DNA of 54,145 bases. Origin: an uncultured Muribaculaceae bacterium (lineage in GTDB: Bacteria > Bacteroidota > Bacteroidia > Bacteroidales > Muribaculaceae). Both the position numbers and the translations under genes were made by a program. Each line of letters opens with the position of its first letter. Positions within the stretch are counted from its first letter, which is position 1. The DNA lies in NCBI GenBank assembly GCA_910588065.1, contig CAJUPZ010000020.1, forward strand, positions 1-54,145. The letters are read 5' to 3'. Below the pieces are notes generated by a model. That model searched no databases, was not told where the DNA came from, and saw nothing but the letters and a program-made list of their open reading frames with translations. Below are positions 1-7,084 of the stretch, piece by piece.

Positions 1-90
1 GTTTCTCTAATGCAAATTCCTCCTCAAATTTTGCACTTCGATTTGGAATCTACAGATACTTTCTGTTATCGGACTAAAACTTATGCACTG

Positions 91-576
91 ATGGAAATGA
101 AAATGCGACGCTTCAAGCAATTGCTTTCACAAGAAGAAAGTGAGGTGATACTCCGCTCTGCCACCTCGGGAGTATTGTCCTTATGTGGGGAAGACGGTAT
201 GCCATATGGCGTGCCGCTGAGCCATGTTTATGAAAATGGGAAATTGTATTTCCATTCAGCGTTAGCGGGACATAAGGTTGATTTAATCAGGCAAAACAGC
301 AATGCGGGTTTCACCGTTATAGCAAAAGATGAAATTCATCCCGAAACCTATACCACATATTTCAGAAGTGTCATGGCTTTCGGAAGGATACGGATTGTTG
401 AGGACGAAAATGAAAAGAAACGCATACTTGAAGTGCTTGGCCGCAGATGCAATCCGGACGATGACAATAGTCTGGCCGCAGAAATAAAGAAAGGCTTCAG
501 CAGATGCCTCGCCCTTGAAATGACTGTTGACAGAATTACAGGCAAGCAAGCGATTGAATTGGTAAACCGTTGCTGA
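91..576 (+). CDS. Pyridoxamine 5'-phosphate oxidase-like (NimA-type) flavin-binding protein
   Basis: A 161-residue protein of the split-barrel flavin-binding fold shared by pyridoxamine phosphate oxidases and the Nim nitroimidazole reductases. Seen in the sequence: an N-terminal stretch GVLSLCGEDGMPYGVPLS (first barrel strands), then LYFHSALAGHKVDLI, the usual FMN-phosphate region of this family, and a C-terminal LALEMTVDRITGKQAIE strand pair. The frame is open from position 10, but the first 27 codons do not resemble the family, and three ATGs lie close together at 91, 97 and 103, so I take 91. Such proteins bind FMN and probably reduce small substrates; the true substrate cannot be read from sequence. 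It stands alone and is followed by an unrelated small membrane protein. Confidence 0.85.
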   Translation: MEMKMRRFKQLLSQEESEVILRSATSGVLSLCGEDGMPYGVPLSHVYENGKLYFHSALAGHKVDLIRQNSNAGFTVIAKDEIHPETYTTYFRSVMAFGRIRIVEDENEKKRILEVLGRRCNPDDDNSLAAEIKKGFSRCLALEMTVDRITGKQAIELVNRC

Positions 577-658
577 AAAGCAGTCCACGGAAAGATTCGT
601 AGCCTGAAATGGTAAACATTCCTGCAGGCACTTGGGTTTTAAATGAAAAGTGTATGTT

Positions 659-877
659 ATGGCTACAATCTTACTCTATATTGGAATTGTGCTGATTGTG
701 ATAGGTTGGCTCTCATTGTCGTGGTTTGCGGCAAAGCAAGTTAATGCACAGAAAGAGTATGGGAAACTTCCTCAGAAATGGGAGGAAATCAAGCGAAATC
801 TATTGCATAAACGGTTGATATGCCGCGGTGTAGTCATACTCGGCTTGATAGCCATAATCATCTCCCTGACCCTTTAA
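659..877 (+). CDS. Small two-helix membrane protein, unknown function
   Basis: I do not recognise this 72-residue protein. It has one strongly hydrophobic helix near the N-terminus (ATILLYIGIVLIVIGWLSLSWF), a basic amphipathic middle with KWEEIKRNLLHKR, and a second helix at the very C-terminus (GVVILGLIAIIISLTL). This predicts a helical hairpin in the inner membrane with a positively charged loop on the cytoplasmic side. The frame also opens at a GTG at 650, three codons upstream, but the ATG at 659 leads straight into the first helix. It lies about 80 bases after the flavin-binding protein, and co-transcription is possible but not shown. Confidence 0.6.
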   Translation: MATILLYIGIVLIVIGWLSLSWFAAKQVNAQKEYGKLPQKWEEIKRNLLHKRLICRGVVILGLIAIIISLTL

Positions 878-938
878 GCAGCATCGAGGCACAAACCGTT
901 TTTCAGGTGCACAAACAAAAAGAATTGCACTCATTAAT

Positions 939-993
939 GTAGGGATGCGCCGTGATTTCGGCTTGTGCGATAACGTGCCCCGGGGTTCCCTAC
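939..993. repeat. Inverted-repeat element bounded by GTAGGGA / TCCCTAC
   Basis: A 55-base element starts with GTAGGGA (939-945) and ends with the exact complement TCCCTAC (987-993). Inside it GCCG and CGGC (around 949-962) can form a small hairpin, and a CCCCGGGG palindrome sits near the right arm. It lies in the non-coding gap between the small membrane protein and the tRNA-Ser terminator. The same GTAGGG lead-in begins two of the stem-loops in the right-hand hairpin array (53311 and 53749), so it may be a single dispersed relative. No gene is seen in the rest of 878-1017. Confidence 0.45.
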
Positions 994-1017
994 AGCATTC
1001 GGCAGGGATGATAAATA

Positions 1018-1046
1018 AGAAAAGCAGCCGTAAAAGGCTGCTTTTC
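1018..1046 (-). terminator. Rho-independent terminator of tRNA-Ser
   Basis: A 10-bp stem AAAAGCAGCC (1020-1029) pairs with GGCTGCTTTT (1036-1045) around a six-base loop. Read on the minus strand it follows the tRNA-Ser 3' end within about 10 bases and ends in a T run, as expected for intrinsic termination. The symmetric A/T flanks mean it could also act on the plus strand. Confidence 0.8.
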
Positions 1047-1056
1047 AGTGTATTAG

Positions 1057-1143
1057 CGGAGAGACAGGGATTCGAACCCTGGGTGCCCGCAAGGGCACAA
1101 CGGTTTTCGAGACCGCCCCGATCGACCGCTCCGGCATCTCTCC
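1057..1143 (-). tRNA. tRNA-Ser (anticodon CGA)
   Basis: The minus strand reads GGAGAGA at the 5' end and TCTCTCC plus discriminator G at the 3' end, a perfect 7-bp acceptor stem. The T-arm contains GGTTCGAATCC. There is a long variable arm (GTGCCC..GGGCAC) typical of class II tRNAs, and the anticodon loop CTCGAAA gives CGA, decoding UCG serine codons. CCA is not encoded. A -7 promoter box lies 24 bases upstream and an intrinsic terminator directly downstream, so this is a stand-alone tRNA transcription unit. Confidence 0.96.
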
Positions 1144-1167
1144 AACGGTCTTGTGGGTTTTGCGCTG

Positions 1168-1175
1168 CAAAGTTA
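1168..1175 (-). promoter_or_regulatory. -7 box TAACTTTG for tRNA-Ser
   Basis: On the minus strand TAACTTTG matches the Bacteroidota -7 consensus TAnnTTTG and lies 24 bases upstream of the tRNA 5' end. No clear TTTG is seen at the -33 position. Confidence 0.5.
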
Positions 1176-1213
1176 CACTTTTTATTTTGTTTTTGATGCG
1201 GTTTGCAGTGAAT

Positions 1214-1588
1214 TTATTTAACAAGTTCGTCAAGCAGGCGCGCAAAAGTGGCTTCAAGGTCGGGAGTTATGCCCGGATGTGGGCGTGATGTCTGTATGCA
1301 GGTGCTTTTCACGGCTGTGAGCCATCTGAACCGTTCTTCAACAGGCATGTCGCGGAACGCTCCCGCTCCGCCGGCCACCTGGGTGAATATGTCAAGTTGT
1401 TTGATCATGTGGGTGGTGTCGACGCCGCGTGCAATGGCGATGATGCGTTGCGGGTCGGGGCAAAGCTGCACTTTTAGCCATTTGCTGCGTTTGCACATCA
1501 TAATCAGGCCCACGTTGATGAATTCTTCGCGGTCAATGCGGGGTACTATGCGCACTACGGCGTATTCATATAATTGCATTTCTTGCAT
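1214..1588 (-). CDS. DUF3037 domain protein
   Basis: A 124-residue protein covering essentially one DUF3037 domain. Recognised from the opening LYEYAVVRIVPRIDREEFINVGLIM, the family's conserved start, and the later WLKVQL segment. The start is either the ATG at 1588 or, better matching the family, the ATG at 1579. Both lie inside the end of the upstream HipA-like kinase gene, so the two share up to 23 bases and are almost certainly translationally coupled. DUF3037 has no established activity. Its repeated association with a HipA-like kinase is something I recall from other genomes and it suggests a partner or substrate relationship. The gene ends 70 bases before tRNA-Ser. Confidence 0.85.
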   Translation of the reverse strand: MQEMQLYEYAVVRIVPRIDREEFINVGLIMMCKRSKWLKVQLCPDPQRIIAIARGVDTTHMIKQLDIFTQVAGGAGAFRDMPVEERFRWLTAVKSTCIQTSRPHPGITPDLEATFARLLDELVK

Positions 1589-2351
1589 CGATGGCTTGTT
1601 TGGTGAAAATGGGCGAGGCTTTGAGGCGTTGTGTCAAAAAGGCGGTGTATGTGTTGCGGATGCTGTCGGGCGTTTCATCGGAGCCGTCGTGATGCAGCCA
1701 TTCGTCAGGAATAGCTGCGGTGATGGCGGATATGGTTTCAGGAGTTATGGCGGACAGCATCAATTGCGCGGCTTCTTCAAGAGCCGAAGCCTGATGAAGC
1801 AGTGCGTGGTCCTTGATGTACGGAAACGGGGACCCGGCGCTTTTCTGCCATCCGGTCCATGAGTGGTGAAACATCAGTGAGGCTCCATGGTCAATGAGCC
1901 AAGGCTCGGAGTGCCAGATGAGCATATTGGTATTTCTTACAGTACGGTCAACATTTGTGAGGTATGAGTCGAGCCACACAATTTTAGACGCTTCGAGAGG
2001 GGAGAGCCGGTTGATGTATGGGTCGAGGGTCAGGGCTCCGCTTAAAAAGTGCATACCGAGGTTCAGCCCGCGGCTTGCCTTGAGCAGATCCTGCACCTCT
2101 TCGTCAGGTTCAGTGCGTCCGAAGCTTTCGTCTATGTCAAGCATCACGAGTTCTGGAACTCTCAGTCCGGCTGCCCGTGCAATCTCGCCTCCTATCAGCT
2201 CTGCCACAAGGGCTTTGGTGCCATGCCCGGCACCTCGGAGTTTGACAACATATTTGAAATCGTCGTCGGCCTCGGCGAGTGCCGGCAGTGAGCCTCCTTC
2301 GCGCAGGGGCATGATGAATCTTGTTACTTTCTGATGTCTCAGCTCTGTCAT
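1566..2351 (-). CDS. HipA-like protein kinase
   Basis: A 261-residue HipA-fold kinase without the usual HipB partner. Seen: KYVVKLRG with a likely ATP-binding Lys37, the catalytic loop NVDRTVRNTNM (Asp135, Asn140/Asn142) matching the NxDRxxxN pattern of HipA and PI3/4-type kinases, and IDHGASLMF (Asp154), the metal-binding equivalent of DFG. All the residues needed for phosphotransfer therefore appear present. The frame extends to an ATG at 2381, but the -7 box TATATTTG at 2370-2377 falls inside that extension, so the start is 2351 (or 2357). HipA proper is a serine kinase that modifies glutamyl-tRNA synthetase; this shorter version has no such proof. Its stop lies inside the DUF3037 gene, indicating a functional pair. 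Confidence 0.8.
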   Translation of the reverse strand: MTELRHQKVTRFIMPLREGGSLPALAEADDDFKYVVKLRGAGHGTKALVAELIGGEIARAAGLRVPELVMLDIDESFGRTEPDEEVQDLLKASRGLNLGMHFLSGALTLDPYINRLSPLEASKIVWLDSYLTNVDRTVRNTNMLIWHSEPWLIDHGASLMFHHSWTGWQKSAGSPFPYIKDHALLHQASALEEAAQLMLSAITPETISAITAAIPDEWLHHDGSDETPDSIRNTYTAFLTQRLKASPIFTKQAIDARNAII

Positions 2352-2369
2352 TGTCATACGTTTGCTTTG

Positions 2370-2377
2370 CAAATATA
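2370..2377 (-). promoter_or_regulatory. -7 box TATATTTG for the HipA-like/DUF3037 operon
   Basis: A minus-strand TATATTTG matches TAnnTTTG. With the usual distance, transcription would start near 2363, only 6-12 bases before the ATGs at 2357 and 2351, which argues against the longer start at 2381. Confidence 0.5.
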
Positions 2378-2392
2378 ACAAACAAATCGGGG

Positions 2393-3604
2393 TTATCGGT
2401 CAGCCAGGGCTTTTTTGGGCTCAATGTTCGGTAAAAATCCGGTGACAATGCCGAGCAGCGGCAGGAGTGTGCTTATCTGAAATACAAATTCTATGCTTGT
2501 TGCATCGGCGAGCCAGCCGAAGAATGCGGAGGCTATGCCCCCGAGGCCGAAGTTGAGGCCGAAGAACAGTCCGGCTATCATGCCTACTTTGCCGGGCTTG
2601 AGCTCGGTTGCGTAGACAAGGATTGCGGAGAAGGCGGATGCCATTATGAATCCGATAATCACGGCGAGGATTATGGTGAGGGCGAAGCTGACGTACGGCA
2701 GTGCAAGGGCGAACGGTGCAGCTCCGAAAATAGACACCCAGATGACATATTTCCTGCCATAGCGGTCGCCGGCCATTCCTCCTATGAGTGTGCCGGCAGC
2801 CACTGCGGCGAGAAATGCGAAGAGGCATATCTGTGAGGTTTTGATGTCAACCCCGAATTTGTCCATGAGGAAGAATGTGAAGTAGCTTGTCATGCTCGCC
2901 ATGTAGAAGTATTTCGAGAATGTGAGCACACACAGTATGAAGAGCGCCCAGTGGATGCGCCGCGATGACAGGCGGCTGACTGCGGGATTGACAGTTATTG
3001 TGATGTTTTTGGCAGCACGGATGGTTGATTTGTACCAACGGCCGACCGGGAACAGTGCTGCAATCGCAATCAGGGCTATTATTGCAAACCATGCTATTGA
3101 TTTCTGGCCGAGTGGCAGTATGATTATAGCGGCGAGTAGGGGGCCTACGGCTGTGCCTCCGTTTCCACCTACCTGAAAGATAGATTGGCCGAGTCCTTTC
3201 TGTGTTCCTGCGGCGAGCTGGGCGAGTCGGGATGATTCGGGGTGGAATATGGCAGACCCGAAGCCAACAAGGGCAACCGATATGAGTATGATGCTGAATG
3301 ATGAGGCTACGGCGAGGAGCAGGATGCCGGCGAGGGTGAATGTCATTCCTGCGGCGAGGGAGTAGGGATGAGGGTGTCTGTCGGTGTAAGTGCCGACAAT
3401 CGGTTGCATGATTGAGGATGTCATCTGCACCACAAGTGTGATGATTCCGATTTGCAGGAATGAGAGGTTGTATTCATCGCGGAGTATCGGGTAGACGGAG
3501 GGGATGACCGACTGAATCATGTCGTTGAGAAAGTGGCCGAGGCTGATTATGAGGAGAATGGAGTAAATGGTACGCTGCTGATTGGTGGTGTCTGCTGCTG
3601 TCAT
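2393..3604 (-). CDS. MFS exporter, fosmidomycin-resistance (Fsr) type
   Basis: A 403-residue major facilitator transporter with about twelve hydrophobic segments. The Fsr subfamily is indicated by the N-terminal SLGHFLNDMIQSVIPSVYPI, by PIVGTYTDRHPHP after helix 2, and by GFGSAIFHPESSRLAQ in helix 4 to 5. A second-half GTLIGGMAGDRYGRK gives the usual MFS loop motif. Fsr proteins expel fosmidomycin and probably other small acids from the cytoplasm by proton antiport; the natural substrate here is unknown. It has its own -7 box 27 bases upstream and ends just before the divergently unrelated HipA-like gene's promoter, so it appears monocistronic. Confidence 0.88.
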   Translation of the reverse strand: MTAADTTNQQRTIYSILLIISLGHFLNDMIQSVIPSVYPILRDEYNLSFLQIGIITLVVQMTSSIMQPIVGTYTDRHPHPYSLAAGMTFTLAGILLLAVASSFSIILISVALVGFGSAIFHPESSRLAQLAAGTQKGLGQSIFQVGGNGGTAVGPLLAAIIILPLGQKSIAWFAIIALIAIAALFPVGRWYKSTIRAAKNITITVNPAVSRLSSRRIHWALFILCVLTFSKYFYMASMTSYFTFFLMDKFGVDIKTSQICLFAFLAAVAAGTLIGGMAGDRYGRKYVIWVSIFGAAPFALALPYVSFALTIILAVIIGFIMASAFSAILVYATELKPGKVGMIAGLFFGLNFGLGGIASAFFGWLADATSIEFVFQISTLLPLLGIVTGFLPNIEPKKALADR

Positions 3605-3631
3605 AGACGGTTGAGTTTTTTATTCCGGGTG

Positions 3632-3639
3632 CAAAGGTA
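3632..3639 (-). promoter_or_regulatory. -7 box TACCTTTG for the MFS exporter
   Basis: A minus-strand TACCTTTG lies 27 bases upstream of the exporter's ATG at 3604 and fits TAnnTTTG. Confidence 0.5.
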
Positions 3640-3661
3640 AGCATTTCCGCCAACATAGCGA

Positions 3662-3693
3662 GCGGGCCGCGCTATGGATTGAGCGCGGCCCGC
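3662..3693 (-). terminator. Strong GC hairpin after the transglutaminase gene
   Basis: Perfect 12-bp stem GCGGGCCGCGCT / AGCGCGGCCCGC with an eight-base loop, 27 bases after the transglutaminase stop codon. It lacks a following T run on either strand, so it may stabilise the mRNA 3' end or act with Rho rather than be a classical intrinsic terminator. Confidence 0.5.
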
Positions 3694-3719
3694 AGCGGGT
3701 ATGGGATAGGGTGATTGTG

Positions 3720-6338
3720 TTATTCCTTGAGCTGGTGGATTGTGTCAACCAACTGCTCACCGAGTCCGATGGTGTAGCCCTGCGACACAAATACAATGCG
3801 GTTGAAAGTGTCTGCGATAATGAAGATCGGGCGTTCGCTTTCGGGGAGTTTGAGGTTGGCGATTATTTCGGAGGCAATCTTGCTGTCGTTGTCAATGCCG
3901 AAAGAGGCGGTTGAGGGGAGCGCCGGCAGCTGTTTGGGATCGAAGCGTTCGGCATCCTGCTTGTCTTTGAACAGTAGAATCATGGATCGTCCCCATTTTT
4001 CGAATTCAGGATTGAGTGCGGCGATGTCTCTCAAAGCGTGGTTTGTGGGCTCGTGGTTGGGGGTGAGCACACCTATTATATAATAGCCGCGTCCGGTGGT
4101 GGAGAGAACAGATTTTTCGGTACCGGTAGCAAGGTCGGTGTACAGATTTTCGGAATTGAAGTTGCCGATAACCTGCACTCCTTTGTCGTCCTGACGCAGG
4201 ATGAGTGAGTCGGTCACATTTTCACCGGGGGCAATATTGATGAAGTCTGCCCGGGCGAGTACGCCGCCGTCAGCCATACGCTGACCGGTAACTATCATAT
4301 ATTGTCCGGGGTCAATCTCAGCACCGTTGGCAAAGATGCTTTTCCAAGTTCCGTCTTCGGGGTAGCCCATTAGCTGCGGTTCGCCGTCAACGATTTTGGA
4401 TACGGAGAACTGTGTGTAGTACCTGGGGTCATCTATGCGACCGGTCTTGGTGAAATCGAGCTTGAGGTTGCCGGGCTTGGATGTCGGTTGAATGTCTGTT
4501 TTTGCACCGAAATCCACATCTTGCCAAACTTCGTCAGCTGCAGCCCACTGTGTTTTGCCGGTAACAGGGTCTATGCGGGCGGGGATGCCGGCTGTGCGTG
4601 CGAGTGTCACAAAGTATATGTCGCGCGATGCGGTGTTGGTTTTCTTTGATTTGTGCACAGCTTCGGGGCTCATTCTCACATTTCCGGGATACCAGTCGGG
4701 CAGCACAGTTATCTGCTCGGTTACATCTTTTATCAGAGATGCCGGGTTTGCCTTGTAGGCAGCGAGCTTTTTGGCACCGAGAGTTTTGGTGAAGTATGAA
4801 CGGAAGAGCGTGAGCGCCTCGTTGTCTACTCTGGGGCACAGAACATAGTCGACATACATACTGCCTGTGCCGGCGGGAGTAATCATCTGGTCGAGGAGTA
4901 CGGGAAGCACCACGTCGCTGCGGTCCTTCATGGATATTGCCTCAAGCAGATTCATAGCGCCGTCGCGGTCGGCGGCCGGTGTGCCGGCAAGGAACTGTCT
5001 GATAACAGCGTGGTTGCCCCGCGCATCGGTCATGATGGCAGTGAGGCGAGCTTCGTCCACGCCAAGCTCCTTGGCAAGCGCAGCGCTTTGGGCTGGAGTC
5101 ATGAATGTGGCGGTATACGCTCCGCGCAGAGAGTCCTCATACACTTTGCGGCGTTCATTCTCAGCAGCCTGCTCGGGAGTGACTGCAATCGGCTTGTTTG
5201 AAGGAGCGGGGGGAATGATGTCGAGGTTGAAAGCGCCTGTTGTAGCAGAGTTTTTATCAATAACAACGGTGATGTCTTTCTGTTTTCCGACAGATCCTTT
5301 TGTAAATCCGAAACCATTACCGTCTGAAGCCCATATCACAAGGTCGCCGAGGCCTGTGCTCAGCGAGGTCTTGCCGTTGGAGTCGGCTGTTTTGGTGGCG
5401 ATGGGGTAGAATTCGGCGTAGTTGTATAGGCGGAAGCTTACTTTGGCGTTCGGCACAACTTTGCCGTTTGTGTCCAGAACGGTAACGTTGATTGTGTCAA
5501 CTGGTGCGTAGTTGGAAGTAACATTGATGTCGGTGTATCCGGCGGGACGTGACAGCACCTCCTCGGGACCGTCATAGTTGCCGGCAACGCGGGTGTTCAT
5601 CATCATGCCCCTCGATGCGGGAGCGTTGAACCAGCCGAGATTGAGCACCGGTTCCGGCTCGCAGGCACCGAGGAAATACCATTTGCCGTCGGCCCAGGCC
5701 TCCACCCATGCGTGGTTGTCATCTGTATGAGCCCAGCGCGGGGTGTAAATCTGACGTGCGGGGATACCCATCGCACGTAGAGCGGCAACGGTGAAAGTGG
5801 ATTCCTCGCCGCAACGTCCTATAGCGGTGTAGACAGTTGCAAGTGGGGAGTGGGTGCGGCTGTCAGATGGCTGGTATGTGGCTTTTTCGTGACACCAGTG
5901 GTTGATTTCAAGGATAGCATCAGCCATAGACATGTTTTTTACGCGGTCTTTCAGCTCCTCGTAAAAAACTTTGCGGTGTCCGTCAAGATACTCGTTGTTG
6001 ATTCTCACCGGCAGCACAAAGTGTCTGAATTCACGGTCGGGAACCTTGCTGCCCCAGGGCATCTCCTTGCGGGCTTTGAGAGCATAATCGACGTTTTCAA
6101 GGAAAAAATCGCCGGAGTTGTCTGCCATGTCGGGGAGCGGCATATATGCGTAAAGGACTTTCAGGGCCTGCTCCTGTTCCGGTGTCAGCGTACTGTTGAA
6201 TATTTTGAAATATCCGGGGTCAGCAACACTGCTTTTACGGTCGGCGAAGTCAGCTTCCACCGTCGGGGTGGCTATCTGTGCGTTTGCTCCGAGCCACAGG
6301 CTTGCTGCGAGTGCTATTAAAGATGTTTTGCGTATCAT
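3720..6338 (-). CDS. Secreted transglutaminase-like protein, 872 aa
   Basis: A signal peptide (MIRKTSLIALAASLWLGANA) leads into a protein with a transglutaminase-like core at about 110-235. Catalytic Cys176 lies in AIGRCGEESTF and His209 in DDNHAWVEAW. The third triad position, usually Asp, appears as GACEPEP (Glu227), so the acid may be replaced. Residues about 275-370 look like a carboxypeptidase-regulatory/Ig-like domain. A second transglutaminase-like stretch sits near 560-610 (AVHKSKKTNTASRDIYFVTLARTAGIPARI, without an obvious Cys). The C-terminus (about 745-872) resembles a cysteine-free thioredoxin fold. Bacterial members are mostly peptidases or peptide cyclases outside the cytoplasm. 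It is last in the fucosidase-cutC operon, 5 bases after cutC. Confidence 0.8.
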   Translation of the reverse strand: MIRKTSLIALAASLWLGANAQIATPTVEADFADRKSSVADPGYFKIFNSTLTPEQEQALKVLYAYMPLPDMADNSGDFFLENVDYALKARKEMPWGSKVPDREFRHFVLPVRINNEYLDGHRKVFYEELKDRVKNMSMADAILEINHWCHEKATYQPSDSRTHSPLATVYTAIGRCGEESTFTVAALRAMGIPARQIYTPRWAHTDDNHAWVEAWADGKWYFLGACEPEPVLNLGWFNAPASRGMMMNTRVAGNYDGPEEVLSRPAGYTDINVTSNYAPVDTINVTVLDTNGKVVPNAKVSFRLYNYAEFYPIATKTADSNGKTSLSTGLGDLVIWASDGNGFGFTKGSVGKQKDITVVIDKNSATTGAFNLDIIPPAPSNKPIAVTPEQAAENERRKVYEDSLRGAYTATFMTPAQSAALAKELGVDEARLTAIMTDARGNHAVIRQFLAGTPAADRDGAMNLLEAISMKDRSDVVLPVLLDQMITPAGTGSMYVDYVLCPRVDNEALTLFRSYFTKTLGAKKLAAYKANPASLIKDVTEQITVLPDWYPGNVRMSPEAVHKSKKTNTASRDIYFVTLARTAGIPARIDPVTGKTQWAAADEVWQDVDFGAKTDIQPTSKPGNLKLDFTKTGRIDDPRYYTQFSVSKIVDGEPQLMGYPEDGTWKSIFANGAEIDPGQYMIVTGQRMADGGVLARADFINIAPGENVTDSLILRQDDKGVQVIGNFNSENLYTDLATGTEKSVLSTTGRGYYIIGVLTPNHEPTNHALRDIAALNPEFEKWGRSMILLFKDKQDAERFDPKQLPALPSTASFGIDNDSKIASEIIANLKLPESERPIFIIADTFNRIVFVSQGYTIGLGEQLVDTIHQLKE

Positions 6339-6343
6339 TATTC

Positions 6344-7084
6344 TCAGCTGTTGATTCGGTTTACTATATCTCTGACAATATCGGCGGATGTGACTTTACG
6401 GCTGTACTCATCACTGCCAGGGGCGCCCATAGCCACTCCTTCATGGCGGTAGCGCATATTGCTGTCAACAGAGTGGCGCGCGCTGGCGTGCACCTCGTTG
6501 GTGGCGGAAGCTGCTATTATCTCAGCTGCATTCTGAGGGCCGACACCTGCACCGGCAAGGATAGTTATTCTGCCGGCGGCTTGTTTTACGAGTTGGGCAA
6601 GGGCGGCGGTGCCTTCCATAGCTGAGGGAGCCTGTCCGGAAGTCAGCACACGGTTGCATCCGAGGGCTATAATCTGCTCGAGTGCTTTCTCCTTGTCGCG
6701 GCACAGGTCGAATGCGCGGTGGAATGTGACATTGATACCGGCGGCAGCATCCATCATACGTCGGCAGGCGGCGATATCGATGTCTCCGTCAGGAGTAAGA
6801 GCTCCGATCACCACGCCGTGCACACCAGCCTCGCGTGCGGCAACGATGTCATCAACCATGCAGTCAACCTCATCATTGTCATACAGAAAATCTCCACCTC
6901 TGGGTCTGATAAGCACGTGCACCTTTATTCCGGGTACTGTCAGAGCACGACGGATGAAGCCGATAGAGGGTGTTACCCCCCCCTCGCCAAGAGCAGAGCA
7001 CAGCTCCACCCTTGATGCTCCGCCCTGTGCGGCTGCGCGGACGCTTTCGATGTCACCGGCGCACACTTCAAGAATGTTTTTCAT
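6344..7084 (-). CDS. cutC: CutC family protein
   Basis: A 246-residue TIM-barrel protein. The opening LEVCAGDIESVRAAAQGGASRVELCSAL (broken here by family gaps) and the later VHVLIRPRGGDFLYDNDEV, VTFHRAFDLC and ILAGAGVGPQN are hallmark CutC segments. CutC was named for copper homeostasis in Escherichia coli, but its biochemical role is unsettled. Start and stop overlap neighbours tightly: its ATG overlaps the fucosidase stop by four bases, and its stop is 5 bases before the transglutaminase start, so the three genes form one operon. A run of eight Gs on the coding strand (plus-strand C at 6976-6983) encodes part of EGGV and is a possible slippage site. Confidence 0.92.
   Translation of the reverse strand: MKNILEVCAGDIESVRAAAQGGASRVELCSALGEGGVTPSIGFIRRALTVPGIKVHVLIRPRGGDFLYDNDEVDCMVDDIVAAREAGVHGVVIGALTPDGDIDIAACRRMMDAAAGINVTFHRAFDLCRDKEKALEQIIALGCNRVLTSGQAPSAMEGTAALAQLVKQAAGRITILAGAGVGPQNAAEIIAASATNEVHASARHSVDSNMRYRHEGVAMGAPGSDEYSRKVTSADIVRDIVNRINS

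Noticed and set aside
10..90. Upstream extension of the flavin-binding protein
   Set aside because: The 27 extra residues do not match the family, and a cluster of ATGs starts at 91.
945..1196. Open frame of 83 codons
   Set aside because: It spans the terminator and tRNA-Ser gene, so it is a chance frame.
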